Part shown: in pieces, positions 27,054 to 35,573 of the stretch
Position numbering within the stretch: the stretch's first letter is position 1
Layout of the letters: each line of letters starts with the position of its first letter
Assembly (NCBI GenBank): GCA_017475265.1
Contig: JAFVFY010000001.1
Span: 1 to 64,000 of the forward strand
Source: Prevotella sp.
Lineage (GTDB): Bacteria; Bacteroidota; Bacteroidia; Bacteroidales; Bacteroidaceae
DNA: 64,000 nt
Direction of reading: 5' to 3'
Translations under genes and position numbers: made by a program
The notes under the pieces: generated by a model
Databases searched by the model: none
What the model saw: only the letters and a program-made list of their open reading frames with translations
What the model was told of the DNA's origin: nothing

Positions 27054-27124
27054 ATTTGAAAAAAATACGGGCGAGTAAAAGTGTTCCGGCTACGTGGAAC
27101 TGACCAAGAAACTATATAAACTAT

Positions 27125-29569
27125 ATGAAAATCAAGTACATCATGTTGACGGCTGCGGTGGCAATTGCCTTGGCAGCCACTGCACAGACCAGTTTCAGTG
27201 AGGCGACTGAGGTGTTCGTCATCCACAGCAGCGGAAACCATATAGAGATGGGCACCGACGGCGGCGGATGGATAGAGGCGTCGACGAAAAGCAATCCGCA
27301 GAAGCTGACGTTCATCCCCGACGGTCAGGGCTACTACAACATCAAGGCCGACGGGCAGGAAAAATACCTCGCCCAGAGCGGGCAGTGGAACACGTCGTTC
27401 GTGACCGACCCGACGGGCGATGTGGCCAAGTTTACCATCGAAGCCGCCCAGAGCCAGTACGTCAAGCTGCGCTGCAAGGCCAACAACCGGTACTTGGGCA
27501 CCGACAGCAACGACGCCCACCAGAAGGTGTATTCCGACAAGGACGGCAACGACATGAAGCACCAGTGGTTCTTCAGCCAGCAGGTGAACGCCCCGCTGCC
27601 CACCGACACCGTGAGCTATATGGTCTGCCCGCAGGTGGTGATGCAGCACTTCAACGGGTGGGGCGTGTCGCTGTGCTGGTGGGCAGGGCAGTGCGGCAAG
27701 TGGTCGGACGCGAAGATTGACGAGATCATCGACTGGCTCGTCAGTCCGACGGGGCTTAACTACAGTCACTTCCGCTATAACATCGGCGGTGGCGACGACC
27801 CGCAGAACCGCCACTGCGACCCGCACCACATGGGCAACGGCAAGGGCCTGCGCGCCGAGATGGAGGGCTTCAAGGACTTCAGCGGCGACGATTACCACTG
27901 GGAGCGCGACGCGGCGCAGAGAAAAATCATGCTGAAGATCAAGGAAAAGCGTCCCGACGCCGTCTTTGAGGCGTTCAGCAACTCGTGCCCCTACTACATG
28001 ACCTACAGCGGCTGCGTCAGCGGCAACACCGACGGCGGCAAGGACAACCTGAAACCGGAATATTACGAGGAGTTTGCCCACTACCTCGTCGATGTGTGCA
28101 AGCACTACAAGGACGAGTATGGCATCGAGTTCAAGACCCTGGAGCCGTTCAACGAGGCGGTCACCAACTTCTGGTATGCCAACGGGCCGCAGGAGGGCTG
28201 CCACTTCGACTACCAGTCGCAGGTGGAGTTCATCCGCGTGCTGGAGCCTATCCTGCGGGCTTCGGGACTGAGCACCGTCATCTCCGCCTCCGACGAGACC
28301 AATGTGGGTCTGGCCGTCAGCGGATTCCAAGAATACCAGAAAGCGGGCATTCTCTCGATGGTGGGGCAGTGGAACACCCACACCTACTCGGGCAGCAATG
28401 CCGACCGCGCCAAGCTGGCCATGCTGGCCCACGAGGCCGACATGCCGCTGTGGATGAGCGAGACGGGCAGCGGCGGCAGCGGCATCGGCGGCAACCTCGC
28501 CCTGGCGCAGCGACTCATCGACGACATGCGCTACCTGCAGCCCGAGACGTGGATTGACTGGCAGTACATGGAGGAGGCCAACGACCAGTGGTGCACCATC
28601 CGAGGCAGCTTTGCCAACCAGACCTACCAGAAGGTGAAGAACTACTACGTGCGGCAGCAGTGCTCGCGCTTCATCGGCCGGGGTTACGACATCATCGCCT
28701 CGCCCTGCCGCAATTCGCTGGCCGCCGTCAATGCCGCACGCGACACGCTGGTGCTCGTGGTGCTCAACGAGGGGGCGAAGGCCGTACACCGCATCGACCT
28801 CTCGCTGTTTGGCCAAATGCCCGACCGCAGTACTATCAAAGCCTATCGCACGTCGGCCAGCGGTAATCTCAGCAACGCCCTCGCCAGTGTGGTCGTCGGT
28901 TCCGCCGACGACGCCAGCCGTTCCCTCCTCACGCTTACCGTTCCCGCACAGAGCATCACTACCCTGCTTATCCCCATAGGCAGCGAGGCCCTGACGCCAG
29001 CAGAACTAGTCTGCGACGGCGGCGACTACCTCATCATCCCCCGCCTGGAGACGGGCCGCGCCCTGACGGCCACGGGCAGCAAGGTGACCATTCAGGACAT
29101 CGACTACGGCGAGGCCCAGCGCTGGCACCTCGCCGATGCCGGCAGCGGAACCTTCAGCCTCCAGAACGGCCTGGGACTGCGGCTCACGGCCCATCGCGCC
29201 TCGGGCAGCTCGTCGCTCACCGCCCAGACCGCCACCGCCGCCGAGCAGAACTTCTATATCGACGAGGCCGACTATCCGTTCTTCAAGATCCTGGCCAGCC
29301 GTGGGCGCAGCCACGGACTAGACCTGAACAACGTCTCGACCGCCAACGGCACCGCCATCAATATCTGGCAATATCAGGACGGCACCCTGCCCGTGCACCG
29401 ACAGTGGCTGCTGCTGCCCCTCAACGCATCGCAACTTGATACGGGAATCAAGGACAATAACCGTGAAACAATAACCAATAACCGTTATTACGACTTGCAG
29501 GGCCGTCGCCTCGCCCGCCCTGTGAAGGGAATCTACATCGTTAACGGGCGGAAGGTAGTCATAAAGTAA
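27125..29569 (+). CDS. GH30-family endo-beta-1,6-galactanase-like enzyme, ricin-type modules
   Basis: 814 residues, signal peptide to about residue 21. An N-terminal beta-trefoil-like module (YYNIKADGQEKYLAQ, RCKANNRYLGTD), then a GH30 barrel: QHFNGWGVSLCWWAG, HFRYNIGGGDDP, acid/base Glu344 in LEPFNEAV and nucleophile Glu446 in WMSETGSG. The wording fits GH30 beta-1,6-galactanases acting on arabinogalactan side chains. A second ricin-like module (WHLADAGSGTFSLQNGLGL, FFKILASRGRSHGLDL) follows, and the tail YYDLQGRR...KGIYIVNGRKVVIK is the common Prevotella C-terminal export tail. Transcribed alone; 70 bp gap upstream. Substrate is inferred. Confidence 0.85.
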   Translation: MKIKYIMLTAAVAIALAATAQTSFSEATEVFVIHSSGNHIEMGTDGGGWIEASTKSNPQKLTFIPDGQGYYNIKADGQEKYLAQSGQWNTSFVTDPTGDVAKFTIEAAQSQYVKLRCKANNRYLGTDSNDAHQKVYSDKDGNDMKHQWFFSQQVNAPLPTDTVSYMVCPQVVMQHFNGWGVSLCWWAGQCGKWSDAKIDEIIDWLVSPTGLNYSHFRYNIGGGDDPQNRHCDPHHMGNGKGLRAEMEGFKDFSGDDYHWERDAAQRKIMLKIKEKRPDAVFEAFSNSCPYYMTYSGCVSGNTDGGKDNLKPEYYEEFAHYLVDVCKHYKDEYGIEFKTLEPFNEAVTNFWYANGPQEGCHFDYQSQVEFIRVLEPILRASGLSTVISASDETNVGLAVSGFQEYQKAGILSMVGQWNTHTYSGSNADRAKLAMLAHEADMPLWMSETGSGGSGIGGNLALAQRLIDDMRYLQPETWIDWQYMEEANDQWCTIRGSFANQTYQKVKNYYVRQQCSRFIGRGYDIIASPCRNSLAAVNAARDTLVLVVLNEGAKAVHRIDLSLFGQMPDRSTIKAYRTSASGNLSNALASVVVGSADDASRSLLTLTVPAQSITTLLIPIGSEALTPAELVCDGGDYLIIPRLETGRALTATGSKVTIQDIDYGEAQRWHLADAGSGTFSLQNGLGLRLTAHRASGSSSLTAQTATAAEQNFYIDEADYPFFKILASRGRSHGLDLNNVSTANGTAINIWQYQDGTLPVHRQWLLLPLNASQLDTGIKDNNRETITNNRYYDLQGRRLARPVKGIYIVNGRKVVIK

Positions 29570-29595
29570 CTACATTATATATAATAGAAGGGAAG

Positions 29596-30915
29596 TTATT
29601 TTATCGTCTGTTTCTCCAGGAATTCCTGCCAGTGGGTTTCATAGCCGTTGAAGACGTTGAGGTCTACATGGCCGCGAATACCCGCCACGCGACCGTCGGA
29701 ACTGAGCTGCCACAGAGCAAGGTGGACGTCGGGCTTATACTCCCCATAGCGGGCTATCCAGAAGTGATAGCCCGCTTTTAGGTCGGGAGCCTGGTTCAGG
29801 TATTTGTTTACGAATCGCTGGTTGACGTAGAGCAATGGACGAGCGCCGGAGATGCTCTCCACGGTAGTCAGCCAGCGCCTTATCTGCCTGAACATCTCGT
29901 CAACGCCACCCATGTCGGCAATCTGCTGGTCAGTAGGTTCGATGTCTAGCACCGGCGGCAGGTCACCACGTCCAAGGTGAGTGTTGGTCAGAAAGAATAT
30001 CGCCTGTTCGTCCCCACTACATTTCGTGGAAAAGAAATGGTAAGCCCCGACGCGGATGCCGGCGCGGAGGCATCCCTGGCGGTCGGCGGCGTAATATTTG
30101 TTCTTGATGGTGATGCCCTGCGTTGACTTGATGTAGGCGAAGCGCACGGGGTAGTCTACGGTGTCGATGACGCGCTGGTCGCTGATGCGTCGCCCCAGGT
30201 TGGTGATGCACAGCTGTCGCCAGCGTATGGGATAGACCCTGCGGCCCTGCTCGTGCTGGTAGCGCGAGATGTCGATGCCGTAGATGCGCTCGCTGGTGTA
30301 GCGCATACGCTCGCCGCGGAAGAGCCCCTCGTGCCACCATCCCGCCCGCAGGTTATCCAGCGAGACGCAGAATCCGAAGCCCTCGCGGCGGTCGTTCTGC
30401 CAGTGGCCCTCGTAGTAGCTGCCATCGCGGCCCCGATAGGAGCCGTGGCCGCTGGCCTCCATGTCGCGGTTGAACATCCCCGCGTAGATGCCGTCATGGT
30501 CGAGACGCAGACCGCTGACCAGTGTGTCGGCATGGAAGGTTCCAACGATGATGCGTCCGTAGTCGTCGGTCACGATGCCCTTCCCTTCGCGGCTGATGCC
30601 GCGCCAATGGATGCTGTTCAGTGGCTTGGCAGGGCCTTCGGGAAGATAGGCCGCCAGCGTGGAGTCGCCCTCAACGCTGTAACGGGCCACCATGTCGTAG
30701 CCCTCGTCGCGCACGTCGTGGCGCTCCAGGTAGTAGCGCAGCTCGGCCTGAATCTTCGCCTGGCGGTCGAGGAGCTCGGAATCTGGAACGGCAAGAGAAG
30801 GAAGAAACGCGTCGGGCGGCGCTGGCAACTGACGGGGAGCATCGTCGTGGCAGGCGCAAAGAAGGAGCATCGCCAAAAGCAATGCCCAGAGAGAAGTATG
30901 TGTAAGTCCACGCAT
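29596..30915 (-). CDS. GH25 lysozyme lipoprotein with MORN repeats
   Basis: 439 residues from ATG 30915; a possible start at 30927 overlaps the -7 box. Lipobox LLLCAC anchors it. The N-terminal half has MORN-type repeats (GMFNRDMEASGHGSYRGRDG, YYEGHWQNDRREGFG). The C-terminal half is GH25: YGIDISRYQ, VRFAYIKSTQG, GAYHFFS and the catalytic DIE in PPVLDIEPTD. GH25 enzymes cleave the beta-1,4 bond of peptidoglycan. Anchored in the periplasm or outer membrane, it may act in wall turnover or in attack on other bacteria. Convergent with the GH30 gene (26 bp gap). Confidence 0.88.
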   Translation of the reverse strand: MRGLTHTSLWALLLAMLLLCACHDDAPRQLPAPPDAFLPSLAVPDSELLDRQAKIQAELRYYLERHDVRDEGYDMVARYSVEGDSTLAAYLPEGPAKPLNSIHWRGISREGKGIVTDDYGRIIVGTFHADTLVSGLRLDHDGIYAGMFNRDMEASGHGSYRGRDGSYYEGHWQNDRREGFGFCVSLDNLRAGWWHEGLFRGERMRYTSERIYGIDISRYQHEQGRRVYPIRWRQLCITNLGRRISDQRVIDTVDYPVRFAYIKSTQGITIKNKYYAADRQGCLRAGIRVGAYHFFSTKCSGDEQAIFFLTNTHLGRGDLPPVLDIEPTDQQIADMGGVDEMFRQIRRWLTTVESISGARPLLYVNQRFVNKYLNQAPDLKAGYHFWIARYGEYKPDVHLALWQLSSDGRVAGIRGHVDLNVFNGYETHWQEFLEKQTIK

Positions 30916-30924
30916 ATCCAGCAA

Positions 30925-30956
30925 CAAAAGTACACAATATTCTACACATCGCCCAA
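30925..30956 (-). promoter_or_regulatory. Promoter of GH25 lysozyme
   Basis: Minus-strand TTGG, exactly 20 bp, then TACTTTTG. It fixes the lysozyme start at 30915 by overlapping the upstream ATG. Confidence 0.65.
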
Positions 30957-31042
30957 CAGCGGGGAGCTATTACAACAATCTTTAACCTTCATTGTATTTG
31001 CTCAAATAAAGTGAAATATTCTTGTATCTTACTTTTTTTTAC

Positions 31043-31050
31043 TACCTTTG
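31043..31050 (+). promoter_or_regulatory. -7 box TACCTTTG for asparaginase
   Basis: TACCTTTG fits TAnnTTTG, with TTG about 18 bp upstream; 22 bp before the ATG at 31073. Divergent from the lysozyme promoter. Confidence 0.6.
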
Positions 31051-31072
31051 CCCCCGCAAAACCGTTTCTGAT

Positions 31073-32116
31073 ATGACGAAAAGCAAGGTACTGCTCATCT
31101 ACACCGGCGGAACGATAGGCATGAAGCGCAACAGAGAGACCGGCGCGCTGGAACCGTTCGACTTCGACCAGCTGCTTACGCGCATGCCGGAGTTGCAGGA
31201 GCTGCCCGTAGAGACTGCCTCCCGACAGTTCGACCCACCGATAGACAGCAGCGACATGTCGCCGCGGCTGTGGACGGAGCTGGCCGGCATCATCGCCAAC
31301 AGCTACGCCGACTACGACGGCTTCGTCATCCTGCACGGCACCGACACGATGGCCTACACGGCATCGGCACTCTCCTTCCTGCTCGAAGGACTGACGAAGC
31401 CCGTCATACTCACCGGCTCGCAACTGCCCATCGGACAGCTGCGCACCGACGGGAAGGAGAACATCATCACCGCCATAGAAATCGCCGCGACGCGCAAGGC
31501 CGACGGGACGGCAAGAGTGCCGGAGGTGTGCATCTACTTCAACGGGCACCTCATGCGCGGCAACCGCACCACGAAACTCAGCGCCGACGATTTCAACGCC
31601 TTCGAGTCGTTCAACTATCCCCACCTTGCCGATGCGGGAGTGAACATCATCTACCACGATGAGCATTTCCTCAAACCCCTCACCGTGAAAGGGGATTTGC
31701 AATCCCCGCCCCCCTTGCTTCTGGACGACAACGTCATCATCTTCTCGCTCTTCCCTGGTGTGCGAGAAGACCTCATACGCCACATTATCGATACGCCCCA
31801 ACTGAAGAGCATCGTCATGCGCACCTTCGGCTCTGGTAACGCGCCCCACAGCCAGTGGCTGATGGACACCCTGCGCGAAGGCACCCGCCGCGGCCTGGTG
31901 ATAGTCAACGTGAGCCAATGCCTGAGGGGTTGCGTGGAGATGGGACGCTATGCCGCCGGGCATCAGCTGCAGGAGGCCGGCGTGGTGAGCGGCTACGATG
32001 CCACCGTGGAGGCTACGGTAACAAAATTAATGTACCTTCAGGCACGATACGATGACCCTCAGACCGTGCGGCAGCTAATGGAAAGAAGCATAAGAGGGGA
32101 AATCAGTGAGAGTTGA
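31073..32116 (+). CDS. Type I L-asparaginase
   Basis: 347 residues, no signal peptide, so cytoplasmic type. It hydrolyses asparagine to aspartate and ammonia. Both catalytic threonine motifs are intact: YTGGTIGM near the N-terminus and LHGTDTMAYTASALS. TGSQLPIGQLRTDGKENI and YFNGHLMRGNRTTK also match the family. The start is placed after the -7 box at 31043. A 17 bp palindrome GGGGATTTGCAATCCCC at 31691 is translated in frame (GDLQSP), and a near-identical one occurs in the Crp/Fnr gene. Followed by GAGAGTT repeats and an unknown gene. Confidence 0.92.
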   Translation: MTKSKVLLIYTGGTIGMKRNRETGALEPFDFDQLLTRMPELQELPVETASRQFDPPIDSSDMSPRLWTELAGIIANSYADYDGFVILHGTDTMAYTASALSFLLEGLTKPVILTGSQLPIGQLRTDGKENIITAIEIAATRKADGTARVPEVCIYFNGHLMRGNRTTKLSADDFNAFESFNYPHLADAGVNIIYHDEHFLKPLTVKGDLQSPPPLLLDDNVIIFSLFPGVREDLIRHIIDTPQLKSIVMRTFGSGNAPHSQWLMDTLREGTRRGLVIVNVSQCLRGCVEMGRYAAGHQLQEAGVVSGYDATVEATVTKLMYLQARYDDPQTVRQLMERSIRGEISES

Positions 32117-32147
32117 GAGTTGAGAGTTGAGAGATTAGAGTTGAGAG
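32108..32147. repeat. GAGAGTT tandem words
   Basis: About five copies of GAGAGTT(GA) overlap the asparaginase stop and run to the next start codon. Confidence 0.8.
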
Positions 32148-32954
32148 ATGGAGATAACGACGAGAAATCTGTTTCGCCTGCTGCGTGCAGGTGTGCTTGG
32201 CCGCCAGGAGGCGGTGGAGCCTATGTCGGCATGGAAATGGAGCCGTGTCTACGGTCTGTCGATGGTTCACGACGTGGAGGCCGAGACGTGGGCAGGCATA
32301 GGACTGCTGAAAGACCAGTTCTTCATGAGGCTTCCCAATGCATTGCGCCAGCAGTGGGAGCAGAGCGCCGCCAACGCCCGTCCGGCACCGCGCACGCCAC
32401 TAACGCCACGCCTGGCAAAACGGCTTGAACGTCTGGAGGACGAAGCCGACCGCCCTGCCGATGCCACCCTCAGCGTGCTGCGCAGCATGGTGACACTTTC
32501 GCAGAGCCTCCTCACCGCCGACCGATGGGTGCGACAGCTGCTATCCCTGGCGACGCTGCTCTCTCCTCCCGCCACTCACCACACACCACCAAGGATAGAC
32601 CGCGAACAGCTGGAGGAATGGCTTGGAGAACTCGACATGGAGCGCATGGCACAACTGGAGTGCGTCCTGCTCATGCACCTGCTCCACATCGACGAGAAGC
32701 GTCTGCCCATCATGCTGAAGCTCAGCGAGGAACAGCAACAGGAGAAGGTGGAGGAGATTGTGGCCACCATCGAAGCCACCACCCACCAGTGGCAGTTCTC
32801 ACAGGGCAGTAAAATATTCGTACACAACAGCAGCTCCTCAGCCATGTACTGGCAGGCTCGCCACTCCGTCCGCTACCTGAAGTATCATCCCAAGGAAAGC
32901 CTCAGTTCCTTCTTCAACTCCTTTGTACAGTCACTAACCAAAATCGAAGAATAA
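32148..32954 (+). CDS. Hypothetical helical protein
   Basis: 268 residues, not recognised. Mostly alpha-helical and charged by eye (ITTRNLFRLLRAGVLGRQEA, RLERLEDEADRP, LKLSEEQQQEKVEEIVATIE). No signal peptide, transmembrane segment or catalytic motif. The opening resembles small Bacteroidales proteins of unknown role. It follows asparaginase by 31 bp, mostly repeat DNA, and precedes the PL11 gene. Confidence 0.7.
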   Translation: MEITTRNLFRLLRAGVLGRQEAVEPMSAWKWSRVYGLSMVHDVEAETWAGIGLLKDQFFMRLPNALRQQWEQSAANARPAPRTPLTPRLAKRLERLEDEADRPADATLSVLRSMVTLSQSLLTADRWVRQLLSLATLLSPPATHHTPPRIDREQLEEWLGELDMERMAQLECVLLMHLLHIDEKRLPIMLKLSEEQQQEKVEEIVATIEATTHQWQFSQGSKIFVHNSSSSAMYWQARHSVRYLKYHPKESLSSFFNSFVQSLTKIEE

Positions 32955-32959
32955 AGACA

Positions 32960-33003
32960 TTTACTATTTGACTATTTACTAATTAACTATTTAACTATTT
33001 ACA
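32960..33003. repeat. ATTTGACT/ATTTACT words before PL11 gene
   Basis: Degenerate (T)ATTTGACT and ATTAACT words fill the spacer up to the PL11 start; same word as in the trpS leader at 14181. Confidence 0.75.
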
Positions 33004-33005
33004 AA

Positions 33006-35381
33006 ATGAAAAACTACTTACCACTTATCACTTTTCTCTTATCACTCCTCACCATGCTGCCGGCCAGCGCACAGATTACTCCACGCAGCCAGATGGAACA
33101 GCTGGACCGTGGACTGGTAGCAGTGCCAACAAACATTACGGGCACATCGAACTTCGTCAGCTGGCGACTGCTGGGCACCGACCGAAAGGCCAACACCACC
33201 TTCGACCTACTGCGCGATGGAGAGGTGATTGCCGCCGACCTCGCAAAAACCAACTACTCGGACACAAAGGGCAGCAAGACGGCACAGTACCGCGTGGTAA
33301 CGAAAGTGAAGGGCATCCCCCGCGACACCTCGGAAGCCGTAAGCCCCTGGGGCCAGAAGTTTCTCACCCTGCAGCTCGACCGTCCGGCAGGAGGCATCCA
33401 CAAGTCATGGGACGGCGGCACCAATGTGCCCTACGCCTACTACCCCAACGACATGTCGGTGGGCGATGTCGATGGTGACGGACAGTACGAGCTCATCCTG
33501 AAATGGGAGTCAACCCACGGCCAGGACAACAGCTACAGCAAGGGACAGACAGGCAACACCTACATCGACTGCTACAAACTTGACGTCGCAGCCCAAATCG
33601 AAAATGGTCAATCGTCAAATTGTAAATTGCTCTGGCGTATCGACCTCGGCCCCAACATCCGCGACGGAGCACATTACACCCAGTTCATGGTCTACGACTT
33701 CGACGGCGACGGTCGTGCAGAGATGATGTGCAAGACGGCTACTGGCTCGAAGGACGGCCAGGGAAACTACGTGAACCAGGCGGCCACCGACGCTTCCATC
33801 CTCGCCCACCCCAACGACAAAGACTACCGCAACAGCGGCGGACACATCCTCAGTGGTCCTGAGTATCTGACTGTCTTCAACGGAGAGACCGGTGCCGCCA
33901 TCCACACCACATGGTATCTGCCCGGACGCGCCGGCACAGGTTCAAAGAATCCCACCAGCGGTGCCAGCACCACCGAGGGAGGCTCAGAGCTGGGCAAGGT
34001 GAGCAGCTATCCCGACAAGAGTTTCTGGGGCGACAACTATGGCAACCGCTCGGAACGCTTCCTCGCCGCCGTGGCCTACATCAACGGTGCCGACAAGCCC
34101 GCCTGCGGTATCTTCTGCCGAGGTTACTACACCAAGGCATACGTCTGGGCAGTGAGCTTCGACGGCACACGCCTGCACACCGAGTGGCTGCACGCATCGC
34201 CAAGCGCCACGCAGTCGCTCGTATTCAACAAGACCAACACCACCACCATCAAAGTTGAAGTAGACGGCGAGACCCTCGTGCGCGGTGGCTTGAAATCTGC
34301 TCGTGCCAACACCGGCGGCGTGAAGAGCTCCGACGGCAGCGGAGTAGGCAGCAACACCCTCTACGGCAACGGAAACCACAACCTCAGCATCGCCGATGTC
34401 GACGGAGACGGATGCGACGAGATTCTTTGGGGCGCGGCAGCACTCGACAACGACGGCACAATCCTCTACGCCACAGGCTACGGCCACGGCGATGCCATGC
34501 ACGTAGGAAAGATGATTCCCGACTCGGCCGACCTCTATGTCTTCGATGTGCACGAGGGGAAGCTCAATGCCACCCACGGCTCCTGGGACCTGCACAACGC
34601 CCGCACAGGACGTGTCATCTGGCACGGAGGCTCTGCCGACAAGGACAACGGACGAGGCATGGCAGCGGCACTCATCAGCGGGATACGCAGCTACCAGTTC
34701 TGGTCGAGCGACGAGCGATACCCCAAGTCGGCCGTCACGGGCAAGCAGGCCATCGGCAAGTCGTGCTCCGTGAACTACCGCATCTACTGGGACGGTTCCT
34801 ACCAGGACCAGCTCTTCGACGGAGCCTACAAGACCAACGACACATCGCCACAAGAATCGCACGCCGAACCCGTCATACAGAAATGGAACGGCTCGAGCTT
34901 CGCCAATGTACAGACGTTCTACTCCTCCACTTACAACTACGCCCAGACCTGCAACACCACCAAGGCCACACCCTGTCTGCAGGCCGACATACTAGGTGAC
35001 TGGCGTGAGGAGCTGGTGATGTGGAACAAGAAAGACTCCTCGCAGGTGATGCTCTACACCACATGGACACCCACCACCTACGCCGTGCCCACCCTGATGC
35101 ACGACCACACCTACCGCATGGGCATTGCCTGGCAGAACACCGCCTACAACCAGCCGCCACACCTGGGCTACTTCCTGAAAGACTACATTGACGGAAAGCT
35201 CGACACTGGCATCGAAGGCGACGTGAATGGCGACGGAACGGTTGACGTGGCCGATGTCTCATCCATCATCTCCGTCATGGCCGGCGAGACGGACAACGAC
35301 TACGATGCCGACGTGAACGGCGACGGAACGGTCGATGTAGCCGACATAGCGGCCGTCATCAGCATCATGGCTGAATCCTGA
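33006..35381 (+). CDS. PL11 rhamnogalacturonan lyase with dockerin-like tail
   Basis: 791 residues with a signal peptide (MKNYLPLITFLLSLLTMLPASA). It cleaves the rhamnogalacturonan I backbone by beta-elimination, with calcium. Family features: MEQLDRGLVAVPT, WRLLGTD, GDVDGDGQYELILKWE, VYDFDGDGRAEMMCKTA, DVDGDGCDEILWG and the closing HDHTYRMGIAWQN. The last 50 residues hold two dockerin-like calcium loops (DVNGDGTVDVADVSSII, DVNGDGTVDVADIAAVI). A short AATTGTAAATTG repeat at 33600-33630 is translated. Together with GH30, GH95 and GH43-like genes it points to pectin use. Confidence 0.92.
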   Translation: MKNYLPLITFLLSLLTMLPASAQITPRSQMEQLDRGLVAVPTNITGTSNFVSWRLLGTDRKANTTFDLLRDGEVIAADLAKTNYSDTKGSKTAQYRVVTKVKGIPRDTSEAVSPWGQKFLTLQLDRPAGGIHKSWDGGTNVPYAYYPNDMSVGDVDGDGQYELILKWESTHGQDNSYSKGQTGNTYIDCYKLDVAAQIENGQSSNCKLLWRIDLGPNIRDGAHYTQFMVYDFDGDGRAEMMCKTATGSKDGQGNYVNQAATDASILAHPNDKDYRNSGGHILSGPEYLTVFNGETGAAIHTTWYLPGRAGTGSKNPTSGASTTEGGSELGKVSSYPDKSFWGDNYGNRSERFLAAVAYINGADKPACGIFCRGYYTKAYVWAVSFDGTRLHTEWLHASPSATQSLVFNKTNTTTIKVEVDGETLVRGGLKSARANTGGVKSSDGSGVGSNTLYGNGNHNLSIADVDGDGCDEILWGAAALDNDGTILYATGYGHGDAMHVGKMIPDSADLYVFDVHEGKLNATHGSWDLHNARTGRVIWHGGSADKDNGRGMAAALISGIRSYQFWSSDERYPKSAVTGKQAIGKSCSVNYRIYWDGSYQDQLFDGAYKTNDTSPQESHAEPVIQKWNGSSFANVQTFYSSTYNYAQTCNTTKATPCLQADILGDWREELVMWNKKDSSQVMLYTTWTPTTYAVPTLMHDHTYRMGIAWQNTAYNQPPHLGYFLKDYIDGKLDTGIEGDVNGDGTVDVADVSSIISVMAGETDNDYDADVNGDGTVDVADIAAVISIMAES

Positions 35382-35573
35382 ACTTACTTAACTTGGATTA
35401 TTCATACTCTTTCTAACAACGGATTTTACGGATTACACGGATGATACAGATTATAATGGATTTCACAGATTTCTTCCAGATTAGATGGTATGATAATTAA
35501 AAAATCCGTGAAAATCCGTGAAATCAGTTTTAATCCGTTGTTTTATCAATTGCCATGAATAATTTAGGTTAAA
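35382..35573. repeat. Spacer of AATCCGTGAA words between convergent genes
   Basis: Degenerate GGATTTTACGG/AATCCGTGAAAATCC words run through the gap between the PL11 gene and the convergent MG2-like gene. No gene or clear terminator seen. Confidence 0.7.

Noticed and set aside
26999-28816. 605-codon minus-strand frame opposite the GH30 gene
   Set aside because: GC-rich shadow without domains; the GH30 catalytic motifs and tail are on the plus strand.
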